A program made the position numbers and the translations under genes. Below the pieces are notes generated by a model. The model saw only the letters and a program-made list of their open reading frames with translations, searched no databases and was not told the origin of the DNA. 64,000 nt of DNA, taken from the NCBI RefSeq assembly GCF_963966145.1, contig NC_091048.1, forward strand, positions 12,214,001 to 12,278,000, read 5' to 3'. Numbering within the stretch: the stretch's first letter is position 1; each line of letters opens with the position of its first letter. Positions 10,508 to 21,398 of this stretch are shown in pieces. This DNA comes from Tenebrio molitor. Taxonomy: Eukaryota; Arthropoda; Insecta; Coleoptera; Tenebrionidae.

Positions 10508-11658
10508 AGTGGCGCTGCCCGAGCGTTAGGCTAAACTAATGTATAACAAGTTGCATATCTGACTTGTTTCTGTATACCTAGTTGCCTATTTTTTTTTTCA
10601 ATTTAATTTAAATTGATACTTATTTAAAAAAAATAAAAACGACTAATTAAGAATTAAACATTTTAATACAAATTCTAACATATACAACAAATTAGTAGTT
10701 CATTAAACGAGTTTGTGTGTAAATAATGGGGATTTTTTGGGCATGAGTGGGCTAGTTTAAAAGGCGAGTGAAACTGAATTGAAGGGTAGAATTAGTTCAA
10801 TAATTTGATTTTGCGTTAACTTTTAAAATTTCTGGAGATAATTTTAGAATCGTGCAAAAGATTTTTTAATTTTGAAATTGTTTTTCGCTGATATCGGTCC
10901 ATATAATAAATGTTTCTACCTTTTGAAGTAAGACTATTAACTTTCTTGCATTCAAGTACTTGCCACACACTAGAAGATTTTGTTGGGTGTCTATTTTGGG
11001 CCTTGGGCATAACAGGAAGGATTAGATTCTCTACAGTGGGATTTTCACTAATCGTAGAATTTTTAATTTGTTCAGCTGGTCTAACATTGTTTATTGAAGT
11101 TTGTTTGTCTTCACGAAGAAAAATCGACGGCAGGACGTATTTATGGAGTTTTGTTTTTTGAGTAAAGAAATTGTTGCTAAAATGTTTCTCGCAAATAAGG
11201 CATTATCTGTTTTGAAGGGTGGTGCAACATTTACCTAAAGCTTCTATCCATCGTTTCCTTTGTTCTTCTAATTTTTGAAATTTAAAATGTTTATTTTTTA
11301 TCGCCGATTTTGTTGTTTACAAAGCATTTATGTTTAATTTTTCCCATATCCAAATAAATAAAATAAAAATTGCGATCTGAAAAACCATATTTCGTACTTT
11401 TTCAAAAAGAAAAAGATAACTTACCAAATAAAAAGATAACGAAAAATTATCTCAAGATACTGGTTTGGAGTAAGTTATTTTGTAGAACAATTTATAAAAT
11501 TTATTGACTAAACCTTGACTGAAATTAGAAAATTCAAAATTACTGATGACATTATTAATTAATATTCAAATCAAGCTTCTTTTTAAACGGAAATTCCCGA
11601 TCGGATTGACGAGTAAATTCGGTAATTTAGTTTGGCCTAACGCTAGAGCAGCGCTAGT
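10508..11658. mobile_element. Terminal-inverted-repeat element of about 1.15 kb, family unknown
   Basis: The left end (10508–10538, including gagcgttaggctaaactaa) and right end (11627–11658, including ttagtttggcctaacgct) are inverted copies over about 31 bp with a few mismatches. No transposase frame lies inside and no target duplication was resolved. At 10695–10780 the interior holds a half copy of the foldback repeat also at 21017 and 41290 (gcatgagtggg, ggcgagtgaaac). Confidence 0.6.
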
Positions 11659-11751
11659 GTTGTCAGTGTCTCCCATGTTTTATACGGGTTTTGAAAGTCT
11701 TAATTCTGTTGATGGTCTGTGATACGGCCTTAGAATTTTTTCGACAGAACG

Positions 11752-14490
11752 CACAGTGGGCCAAACGACTATAAAATGTGGACAAAATTATGATTATGAT
11801 TTTAATGGCTTATAATAGGCGTATATAACATGGGAAAAATAATGAAAAAATTCTAAATAGATAGGGGTGGTTTTTAGAGGGGTGTTTTTTCTAAAATCGG
11901 GGCAAAAAATACAGTTCTAATTATTATGAGTCACAATTGGCCCAACTAATACGGAAACATTAATGAAAAAAATATAAAATGGACAGGGGTGTTTTTGTTC
12001 ATAAAAACGTTACTAAATTTTTCTTTCACATTCACTATATTCACAAACATCTCTAATACCATGAAAATAAAGAAAAAAATTTGAGGCCCGAGAGTGTGTC
12101 CTAAGGGGTGGTTTTCTGGTAGAGTTATCAAGATTATGAGTTTTTTTTAAATCAACTATATTCAGAATAAGCCATAGACTACATATAGTAAATAAAAAAA
12201 AATTAATTGCAAGGTGCTTTTTAGGGGTTATTAAATGAAGTAGTGGGCCAAATGACCATGTATGAAAAGTGGACAAAACTATTTAGAATTTGTATTGCTA
12301 TAAACACACTGCTTTAAGGTTTTAAATTATACAAAAGCTTTGTTTAACGAAATTTTATGTAGAAAAGTGCTTACAGAAAAATAGAAAAGTAAATTATTTT
12401 TCAGTCACTACTGCTATCCGAGTGTTTCACTGGATTCTTCCGACATGTCGTCTGACATGATGGCCATTAAATTTTGCTCTTCTTCACTTGGGGGAGATAA
12501 AAGCTGTAGAACTTCCGCAGAAAGGCTTTTCCTTAATTTTTGAGGCAACTTTCTGAGTGAAGTTATAAGGGATCCGATGAATAAGCAATAGATTGAGTAA
12601 ATCCTGGTCGTGGTTTCTCTCGATACTTTTCTTGTGCGACTTCTTCTATAAAGTTTCAAATCCTTATTTCTGGTCTCTTGTGCTTCTTCAGAAAGCTGTA
12701 CCTTTGGAAGTAAAGCATGCTCAATGATTTCTGTACCATGAATAAGAATTTTGTGCATTGAAGCAGGCATGTAGTACCACGGATAAAGCTGTACATAAAG
12801 TTGGGCTGTTTCCAAAGCATAATTTTTAAAAACTTGTACATTTAATTGGAAGCCCGAAGAAATAGCTTCAAGTATCACGGAACAGTTTTTAATAAGCCAC
12901 TTGTCGATACCGGTAATGTTTGCTGATATTTCAAGATTCCTGAAAAAACGTCCACCACTACCTCCAGGCTTTGCGTGGTCAACCAATAATCCTGACTGAG
13001 TTTTAAAATATTCTTGCACTCTTTTTTCTATTTGCAAATAATTCCCTCTCTTCAGGTTGTCTAACTTGCCACTTTTTAAAATCTAAACGGTAAGAAATAT
13101 GAAAAAAACTCAAAACTCGAAAAACCTTATCCAGGCGACAAACCAAAACGATATGCGGTTTCAACGACTTCTCTTGCGGTTACTCCCGCCACACTGTTCA
13201 TGTGGATAGGAGTTGCATTGCAAATACGAGTACAGCATTTCTGTGCAGATGTTGTATCAGTTATGGCATTACAAATCTTGTGCCATTTGGAGTGTTACAA
13301 AAAACGTTTTGTTCGCGACACGAACTTGGGTTTTCTTTAGATCAGTAATTTGCTTTTCAATATAATCTACTTCGTGTTTTGAAATTTCGGTTGTTTCTTT
13401 TTTAAATTGCAAGCGAATAGGCCTACAATATCTGACCGAAGAAGGCCGCGGATTTTGCCACAAAATAACTTTATTTGGTGCCGAACTTGAATATAATTGA
13501 AGCGGTACAAACGAACTTATAAACATATCACTGTCACGCAAATTTTCCCTTGACTTTTGCTTATATTCACCGTGTCCCGTACTTGCGTCACAACTCCACT
13601 TTGAAACAAGCACAAGCTCTTGCAAAATATTATGAGACACGGCTGCAAACACGTCTTCTTGCGATAAAGCAATTCTTCTGACAGTTAAGTGTAAAAGAGC
13701 TTGTAATTGCACTTCCATTAAACCTTCAGTTAAAGTGCGTTATCGATATTTTAAAACGACCTTTTGCTTCCTTCAGTGGTTTATTGCCCGCTAACAAAGA
13801 TTGTCGTAAAAGTGGTGAGTAACCGATCCTCAATAATCCGCAGGTACCATCCAGAGTTTTTGTTACAGGGTAGGTAAATAATCCCCTAGTAATGAGACCA
13901 TCACAAACGACCCACAATGTTAACTAGTGTTTAAAAAGTCGTTTCAAAATATCGATAGACGCACTTTATGGTAATCGTTTCGTCAAGTGGGTAGCAAGAC
14001 TTTTTCGCAGCTTGAACTTTATGATAACTGGGATAGATATCCGCTTTTCTTGACTTCGCTTGAACTCTAATTTTGACGGACTGACTTTTTGTCAATCTGG
14101 TATCTATGAATAAGGCCAATGCTTCATCCGATGTGTATGGTTTAATTTGATCTTGGTTACTTTTGGTCCATGCTTCTCTCATTCTTGAGGGTCTGGTTGG
14201 TGTGGTCTCGACTGCTTCATAAAGTAATTTAGCAGAATCTTTGTGTCCAGCAGATCCCAGGCTCATTTGAGCTGCATATGCCAGTTCATCAGCACTGTAA
14301 TGGTCACGAAGGTCCTTTGTTTTCCGCCGTTTTGATCGCTCACCACATTCATGAAATACACCAGAGGTCGACCACTACTTGTTGATGGTAGGTCGCGTTC
14401 ATCCGCTAATTGTGTTGATTCAGTTTTAGATGGTAATTCTAGCAAACGTTGATCAAGCCAGTCGGAATTCTTTGTCAAAAATTAGCTTTC
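11752..14490 (-). mobile_element. Transib-like (RAG1-related) DNA transposon relic
   Basis: The transposase pseudogene at 12414–14478 is followed, on its 3' side, by an untranslated stretch ending at 11752, where CACAGTG followed by ggccaaacgac occurs. Transib termini and V(D)J heptamers both begin CAC(A/T)(A/G)TG. The phrase gtgggccaaa(c/t)gac recurs at 12243 as a subterminal copy. I did not find a matching inverted end beyond 14490, so only one terminus is proposed. Confidence 0.55.
12414..14478 (-). pseudogene. Transib/RAG1-like transposase, broken
   Basis: Blocks in order on the minus strand: an N-terminal part (14478–13931) with YTSDEALALFIDTRLTKSQ and IYPSYHKVQAAKKSCYP; then 13718–13269 with LVSKWSCDASTGHGEYKQK, holding the first catalytic Asp (compare RAG1 D600), and NPRPSSVRYCRPIRL; then 13269–13130 in another frame with cysteine-rich text and AYRFGLSP. 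The last block, 13037–12414, has GRFFRNLEI, LYPWYYMPASMHKILIHG and LSEEAQETRNKDLKLYRR, equivalent to the RAG1 region with the catalytic Glu. The stretch with the second Asp is missing between 13130 and 13037, and several frameshifts are present. The enzyme family cuts DNA by DDE chemistry through hairpin intermediates. Assignment rests on remembered RAG1/Transib alignments. Confidence 0.7.
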
Positions 14491-14709
14491 TATTCTGCGG
14501 TAATTTTGCCACCGTTTTGCAATTTCACTGCAGCACCGACTAATATCCTTCTTAATTTCATGAGCAACATTATCCTTCAAATTACTAATAATACTGTCTA
14601 TTACATGTTGTCGCTTTATGTTATTGTTCTGACTTTTCTTCTCAAGCCATATATGAAAAATGTCTCGTCTAGATTTTCAAAGAGAAACCCCTGTGAATAA
14701 AAATAATCA

Positions 14710-15070
14710 ATTTAATAGTCGGCCATTTACATTAAAAACTGAGGCATTGCCATAACATTGCAAGAAAAAGACGCGATATCAGTGTGATATGCCACGACAC
14801 GTCTGAACATTTGTGGTAAGAACTTTTAAAGTAGCAACTAGTAGCAGCCAATTTTTTTAGACAATAATAAGTATAGTCTAACAAGTATTTTACACAAAGA
14901 CTTTCAACTGGGCGTTGCTGGGAAAATTTTGTAGCCCAACTACAATTTTACCGTTTTAAGTTTTTTACGTTACAGTTGCAAAATTTCATACATGTATACA
15001 TGCAAAATATACAGTGAGCGGCAAAAGTATGGAATAAATTCCTTAAAAATTAAACAAAATTTTTTTCAAA
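14710..15070. other. Gene-free stretch with one Tc1-type terminus
   Basis: No gene seen. At 15010 the sequence tacagtgagcggcaaaagta begins with TA and resembles a Tc1-like terminal repeat, but its partner was not found. Confidence 0.4.
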
Positions 15071-15074
15071 AAAA

Positions 15075-15683
15075 GTTAGTACATTAATTTTAACTGGTAA
15101 TAAAACTCATCAAGAGTAGCAGCTTTTATAATTTTTTTTTTCGGAAACGTTCTCGTTAATCAGTTAAAATTGTTAAAAATTTTCCAAAAATTACGCCACC
15201 CGCCACTGGAGACCAGAAGTGACTATAAATGCGACGATCGTTTCTATGCATTTTTACGAAATCAAAATACTGCCCATTATTAGAATCTGTGCTTAGAAGG
15301 TTTACACAAACGCCTGGTTAATTTATGGGGGGGAAAATGCTAAACAAAATTGCCGATTTGGAAAAAATGGTGCACTTGATTTCAAAAAAATAGCGTACAA
15401 GTGCTGAGAGCGATTTTTGTAATATTTTCCTAGTGTAAATAGCCCGCTATAAACTGTTTTTAGGCAACATGAATTTCATACGCAACCTTTCTAGTAGTAT
15501 AGTGATGATTCGGGCTTTTGTCACTTTAATGTAACCATGGAATCAAAGCTAACATTACATGGGAAAATATTAGGTGTACCCTATTTTTTTGAAATCAAGT
15601 GTACATAGAAAAATTGTTTATCATGACGAGTTCTGTTGCTCGTTAAAATTAATGTACTTATTTCTGTTACAGCCTGTATACTC
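15075..15683. mobile_element. Palindromic MITE, family related to 45531–45993
   Basis: Left end gtacattaattttaactggt and right end cgttaaaattaatgtactta are inverted. Inner inverted blocks are tgcacttgatttcaaaaaaa at 15370 and tttttttgaaatcaagtgta at 15583. The ends match those of the element at 45531–45993. No coding capacity. Confidence 0.7.
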
Positions 15684-15950
15684 GTATTATAAAACAAACG
15701 AATGATTTTTTTCCTGTAATTAAAATACCAATTTTTTTTGCTTTTTTTTCTGTATCTTTTAGAGGCTTCGTAGGTGACAACGAATTAATCATTTTATAGT
15801 AAGAACAACATGGATATTGTAATGTAAACCCAAGTATCGCCAGTCCCGCGCAAATTCAAATAAACTAGGCAAAAATGAATAGGGAATTTTTCCTTTTTTG
15901 AATTTTTTATAAATACCGTTTAAAATTTATAATGAAATGTGTTGCAAATA

Positions 15951-17429
15951 CAGGGTCTCTATAAATGATTGTCTGGTGAAGCCAGCCTTGGGAAAAAAAA
16001 TTTACTGTTTCGCTTTTTTGAAATCGATGCCAAATTCTAGTTCGTTTTCACGGTCACTTCTGACATTAGTGAATGACGTTTCGTTTGCGCTTGTCAGTCG
16101 AGTTTTGGTTCCTTATATTCGTTTTATCGCAGTTAATCACAGTTAATATACACAAAAAATCTGTATTTTTCAATAAAAATTGCAAGTACGTCCGCTTTTA
16201 GAGGTAAATACACTGGCAAAATTTGTGAGGTTATGCTTTAATGTTTTATGGTTTATTTTAGCTTTATTTTCTTTACAATGGTTTATTCTATTGAACAGAA
16301 CACGTTCATTGTTGTTTTTTACTTTCGAAATGGAAGGTTTAGTAATGGGGAATTATCTGTTTGTAAAAATGAATTCCATCAAAATATCTGAACAACATTG
16401 TGAACAGATTTTTAACAATCAGAACAATTAGCAAGGGTAAATCATTAGGACAACCACCAGTATCTGATGAAATACTCGAGGATTTGAAAGAAATGGTGGA
16501 AAAGACTCTACAGATATCTATAGCCTGTTTATCTCAACAATCTGGTGTACCACGATGCACTTGTCACAAAATCATTAAAAATAGGCTACAACTGCATCTT
16601 TATAAAATAAGTGTTGTACAAGAACTCCAACCTGCAGATTATCAAAGTTGTGTTTAATAATGTATTCAGTTTGAAAATCACCTCAATTTCATAATTTGGA
16701 GTGCTGAGAATCCACACCAATTTGTAGAGACTCGTTTACATGTTTTGAAAATTGGTGTGTGGAACTGTGGATAGCAGTGTTAACTAAGAAGTCTTAGCTA
16801 AGAAATGCTGCAAAATATTTTTGAAAATAAATGAAGAATTGTCAAGTGTTTAGAAGTTAATGGGGGACATTCTCAATCTATTTTATAAAAAAATACCTAT
16901 TTGTTATCGTTATTTAGTGTTGTAAATTATGTTGTTGAATACATTTGATTTTATTGAAAAACCAGTAAGACTTATTTGTTATGAAAAACACTGTTATTTA
17001 TATTGGAAGAAAAAATGGAAGTCAATACCATATTCGACAATTCAGTCTAGGTCGTATTTACCACTAGCATAAAACAAGAAATGTGAAAGCACTAAAGCAG
17101 ACAAGAAGGCAGTATGAAGTATTGTATTGTGGTATACGGGGACAAGGTGTTCTCAATATTTATCTGTTTGGATTTGTTCTCATACCAATTCCTGTACACT
17201 GTGTGACGGTACGATGGGGGCAATAATTGTTCCCCTGTTGGTGTTATATTAAATAATAAATACATTAATGTTAGCAAGAGTAAAGCACAGTTGAAACTTG
17301 TCTCTGGTTAAAAGCCAACAACCTAACCTCAAAATGTGACATTCATTATTTGCCGAACAAAGTGGCACATTCAAAATTTGACAAGTTTCCATGGCTGGCT
17401 GGACCCGAAAATCATTTATAGAGACCCTG
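15951..17429 (+). mobile_element. Tc1/mariner-type transposon (CAGGGTC ends), degenerate
   Basis: Inverted ends cagggtctctataaatgatt and aatcatttatagagaccctg are flanked on both sides by TA (15949–15950 and 17430–17431), the target duplication of the IS630/Tc1/mariner superfamily. Length is 1479 bp. It shares ends with the 237-bp MITE at 18960 and the longer broken copy starting at 55381. Confidence 0.85.
16275..16657 (+). pseudogene. Tc1/mariner-type transposase N terminus (DUF4817-like HTH), frameshifted
   Basis: Plus-strand text in several frames gives VYSIEQNTFIVVFYF..NG and KMNSIKISEQHCEQIFN near 16275–16430. Then from 16433 it gives KGKSLGQPPVSDEILEDLKE, SIACLSQQSGVPRCTCHKII and LHLYKISVVQELQPADYQ. 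These are the two helix-turn-helix modules and inter-domain linker of a common insect transposase family. The DDE catalytic half is absent, and only about 770 bp of non-coding DNA remain before the right end. Confidence 0.75.
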
Positions 17430-17579
17430 TATATTAATCTACACATTAAATGTAATGTTTCAAGTACTTGTAACATTTTAAATTTATCTTGTGTTTAAGA
17501 ATACGTGGGAGGATTGGGGCAATTATTTTGCTTTCCAAGAAAAATTGTGGAATTCCCTATTCATTTTTGCCTAGTATAT

Positions 17580-18110
17580 TTGAAAAAATCAAATAAAACC
17601 CGCGAAAATGAACAAATGGTTCATAGAAACGGTAAAAACCCTAGGAAACCCCGACGTTGTGTGTTTTATACAAAATGGCGGAAGACTAGCTCGAGATGCA
17701 AATGGCGGACCTGCAGGGTGGACAAACTTCGAAATAGAAATACATAAATTGGTGGAAGGACGCCTGTATTTAATTTCCAAATAGGCGAATAAATACGTTC
17801 TCGTTTTCACTTACAGCCGTGTTTGATGTAAAACAGACAAACAAATACATAACAACACAATTTATGAACACTAGCCATGAGATTGAACAAAACACAACAA
17901 ATACAACAAATAAATGAACAACACGACATCGAGAGACTGAAACATGAAAATAATAACAACCACTGTAAATGGTATGAGTAAAAGCTCCAAAATTTATTCA
18001 CAAACGATGGCACACCATAATCTTTTCTAATCGTTAACTTTTATACAACATGACATAAGAATGAACAAACAAAATTCAATTATACAATAATTGAGGCCCC
18101 TATAGCTGAC
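17580..18110. other. Gene-free stretch
   Basis: AT-rich, no gene recognised. Short open frames at 17589–18013 have no motif. Confidence 0.5.
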
Positions 18111-18504
18111 TTCCATATCCCCACCACAGTTCTCAGCTATTAGGATAAACAAACCGGTTTTGTAGTGAGTTCTAATAGGGAAGTGCCAAAATTTTAAAAT
18201 TTCTGTCGGGCTTCGCTGAATAAAAAGTATATTCGAAAAAATTGTAATGTCAAAAAGTGTAATTAGTGTGTGTACACCAGAGATATGGAGTTGTGCACTT
18301 GTCAACTAAAAATTTGTTCTCATGTGTAGTGCCTTCGTTTTGTGGAGTTGTTGGCTGTGCTGTGTTGCTGTGTTCTGATCATTTTATAACTGTAAGTCCA
18401 GAAATCTCGTCTGTTATCAGGCCGGTATTGTTCAGAACACAGGTTTACAACATAACCTTGCCGGTTTGTTTATCCTAATAGCTGATAGGGGTGGGGATAT
18501 GGAA
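18111..18504. mobile_element. MITE, about 394 bp, long imperfect inverted ends
   Basis: The left arm at 18111–18158 (ttccatatccccaccacagt, then agctattaggataaacaaac) pairs with the right arm at 18461–18504 (gtttgtttatcctaatagct, then gtggggatatggaa). No coding capacity; target duplication not resolved. Confidence 0.75.
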
Positions 18505-18783
18505 CTGATCTATTGAATACGACGCTCTCGCTCTCTCACCTCCTCGCGTAACACGTGGTTTATCCTCGCGAAGTTAACCTAGTTAAGTCTGTAAATATTT
18601 TCTGCAATGTAGAAACTTATTTATTTGAATCCGTTTGTTTGAACCCAACAAAATATTCTTACTTTAAAACTCTCAGGTTTATTGAAATAACATAAACTGT
18701 ATATTTGGACTGAACTGTAGTCTTAAGAAGAAATTTACAAATTGTTCACTCGAGAAAACGAATTGTTTTGTGTTAAAAATTAA

Positions 18784-18940
18784 TTTTTCTTGGAATAAAT
18801 AACAGGGTAGGATAATTTTCTTGGTTCAAAAATACATACTGAAGCTAAGAAAAAAAAAGTTTTTCTCAAAATATCAATTTCTTGGATTAAATAACAGGGC
18901 AGGATAGTTTTCTTAGTATAAAAATACATTGTATTTGGTT
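18784..18940. repeat. Direct repeat, about 55 bp, period about 100 bp
   Basis: The word ataaataacagggtaggata with flanks at 18795–18840 recurs as ttaaataacagggcaggata at 18892–18940. Both copies are followed by an ttttctt..aaaaatacat stretch. Confidence 0.65.
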
Positions 18941-18959
18941 TATAATATGATACCTAATA

Positions 18960-19196
18960 CAGGGTCATTATAAATGATTGTCCCATCGCAGTTGGCGTTG
19001 AAAACCCACATAAATTTTGGATGTGCCGGCAGCCTCGCAACGTTGGACAAACTAGTAAACAGATTTCCACTACCGCCAGTAGCGCCACCTATCGACGATA
19101 CTATTCTCACTCATGTAATGAGGCTTGCGGCACATTCAACTACGTTACCAACGCCTACTGCGATGGGACAGTCATTTATAATGATTAATGAGCCTG
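18960..19196. mobile_element. MITE of the CAGGGTC Tc1-type family
   Basis: 237 bp, flanked by TA on both sides. Left end cagggtcattataaatgatt; right end aatgattaatgagcctg with gtcatttataatg. The ends match the 1479-bp element at 15951–17429, so this is probably its non-autonomous derivative. Confidence 0.85.
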
Positions 19197-19199
19197 TAT

Positions 19200-19945
19200 A
19201 ATTGTACAAGGTTTGATGATTATATCGACAAGTCGGAATCGGTTCGTGTTGTTGAAGATGCTATTTTCTTTATAATACTCAAAATCCCATGTCCCAATGG
19301 TGAAATTTCAAGTAACGTTTTCAAATCAAATTTAGGAAACTTTCGTGTGTTCTGCCTAAATTCCTCTATTTCCACAAATGAAACATCCCTGTTCGTAACG
19401 GGTACTACTATCACCTACATAGTCGCTGTTCTCAACGTTGCTTGCGGTACAGACAAAGTTTCTGGATCAGTGTCTGCAATACTTCCTTGTCCACTTCCAT
19501 TGCCAGACAGCATGTGACGTCACGAGGAAGGCCAAACGTTAAAATTTGACATTTGTTTACATTTTCAGAAAGTATCAAATAACTACTTTGTTTTAATCAT
19601 TCTTATTGAAAATTGTGAGATAAGCAAAAGCTTGGTGGCAAGTGTATATAATAGTTTCAGTTGATACCAGTGTATTTACTGTTCATCGAACGTCGCAAGA
19701 GACGTTGAAACCTGGGAAGTATTTTTATACCCTATCAACATTTTCGTGATTACAAGTCGTTGTAAGGGCAAATGATTCACAAAGTAAAAATTACGCAAAA
19801 ACAATAAATACACAAACTTAACCTCACTTGTAAATGACAATTTTCGCGTCTTTAATGGCATTTTACTCCACGAGGCAGTAATTATAAAGCCTAAACACTT
19901 CGTTCTACTAAAAAAAAAGAGTGCAAGCACAGTGAAACAATTAAA
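19200..19945. other. Gene-free stretch
   Basis: Nothing recognised apart from short unmotivated frames. It may contain non-coding 5' parts of the element whose transposase follows. Confidence 0.45.
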
Positions 19946-20380
19946 TATTTAATAGGTATTACACCTCAAGGTTCCATTTGTTTCATTAGTGAGGGATGGG
20001 GTGGTAGAGTTTCAGATAAATTTTTGACTGAACAGTCCTCATTTTTAGATAATTTAATTCCAGGCGATGTAGTTATGGCAGATAGAGGATTTCTCATTAA
20101 AGAATTTGTAGAAATATTTCGGGCTACAGTCAAAATACCTGCTTTTACAAAAGGTAAATCACAACTTCATCCGGTTGACTTAGAAAAAACAAGGGCCATT
20201 GCACATGTACGGATACATGTTGAGCGCGTTATAGGACTCATTAGACAAAAGTATACTATACTTCATGATGTACTTCAAACAAGTTTATTGTGTACTGGGG
20301 GTAGTGAACCAATATTGGATGAAATAGTGTATGTTTGCTGTGCTTTAATTAACATTTGTCCGCCAATTGTACCATTATAA
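19945..20380 (+). pseudogene. DDE_Tnp_4-type transposase, C-terminal fragment
   Basis: Plus-strand text begins GITPQGSICFISEGWGGRVS, continues with LIPGDVVMADRGFLIKEF (second catalytic Asp in ADRGF) and FTKGKSQLHPVDLEKTRAIA, and then VRIHVERVIGLIRQKYTIL (catalytic Glu in HVERVIG). It ends IVYVCCALINICPPIVPL. This is the hallmark C-terminal half of the DDE_4 transposases often found with a THAP domain in insects (ISL2EU/Harbinger-like). The N terminus and first Asp are missing. The frame ends at a normal-looking stop. Confidence 0.85.
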
Positions 20381-20399
20381 ATGTTATTACTACAGGCAA

Positions 20400-20790
20400 G
20401 GTGTGTTGTGAATTATCAAGTACGTACATGACGATTTAATTCTGTTAGGGCCTGTTTTTTAATATACCGTAAACACCAACTAAAGGTGGTAATGATTGTT
20501 GCAACAATTGTTTCTGTAGTTAGTAACCTTCAGTTAAAGTTAACCTCAGATGGAAAAACGGTAAATATCAGAATACATTTTGACAGACCTCTTATTTATT
20601 TTTTGATAAAAATATGTACCTATTGCTATTTTGTAATTCATTTCATAAAAAAAATAAACATTTACACTATTATTTTGTCTTTTATTTGTTGTATGTCCAA
20701 TCTGGACGAGGTATTAATAATATCTGTACTCAAAATATCAATATACTTGTACAATGGCCGGCCACCGTACATAAAAGATACAAACAAAAT
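20400..20790. other. Gene-free stretch
   Basis: AT-rich DNA between the DDE_4 fragment and the last exon of the SWIM/YqaJ gene. The open frame at 20486–20845 has no recognisable domain and partly overlaps that exon on the opposite strand. Confidence 0.4.
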
Positions 20791-21016
20791 ATTACAGTTG
20801 TGTAGAACATTTATTGCAAACCCATATGTCAGAAGGCACATCTAACAATCCAACACATTCAAAATGATGCCACGTTATGTCACAATTATCATTATTAGGG
20901 TAGATGTATCGAATATGGAATACTTAAGCTTTTTGTCATACATATGCAGTTAGTTTCGTTCTAAAAAAATTTGAATAAATGCAATGCAAATTTTATTATT
21001 AGTTATTTATTTAACG

Positions 21017-21340
21017 AGTTCGTGTGTAATTTTTGCTTTTTTTGGCATGAGTGGACCAGTTTAAAACTCGAGTGAAACGAGAGTTTTAAAGGTCCACGAG
21101 TGCCAAAAAAGCCCAAATTACACAAGAACGAGTTGAATACAACGTTTTTTTGTTCGACGAGCCCCTTAAAGGCTCCAAATCGCTAAAAATCTTTAAAATT
21201 AGCTTGACGTTTCGTTTTGACAAGTTGTCAAATTTATCAAAATCCGTTCACACAGGCGAAAATTCTCAAATTCTGACAGTGTCGAACAAAAAAATACTTT
21301 ATTATATTATATTGAAAATTAACAAATTCTTAAAATAAAA
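21017..21340. repeat. Foldback repeat (CGAGTGAAACGAG type), most complete copy
   Basis: Arms at 21017–21070 (aacgagttcgtgtgtaattt, gcatgagtggacc, gttttaaaactc... reversed as aaaactcg) pair with 21076–21135 (gagttttaaaggtccacgag, caaattacacaagaacgagtt). The centre is ctcgagtgaaacgagag. A further 200 bp with its own short inverted ends (acgtttttttgttcgac and gtcgaacaaaaaaatac) follows. The right arm plus these 200 bp recur at 41290–41560, and the left arm alone at 10695. Confidence 0.8.
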
Positions 21341-21398
21341 ATAATTAAAAAAATAATTGCATAATGTAATGTCATTCCGTATTAGGAACACATTGCTG

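Larger units (their letters stand above)
15860..17575. mobile_element. Outer TIR repeat carrying a nested Tc1-type element
   Basis: Left end aactaggcaaaaatgaatag at 15862 and right end ctattcatttttgcctagta at 17556 are inverted copies. The left end is also present alone at 838–925. The Tc1/mariner-type element at 15951–17429 sits inside, leaving only about 230 bp of outer element. Confidence 0.65.

Noticed and set aside
21150..21338. Short frame shared by 21150–21338 and 41341–41565, suggesting a conserved peptide
   Set aside because: Both lie in the same foldback repeat family; the sharing is repeat homology.
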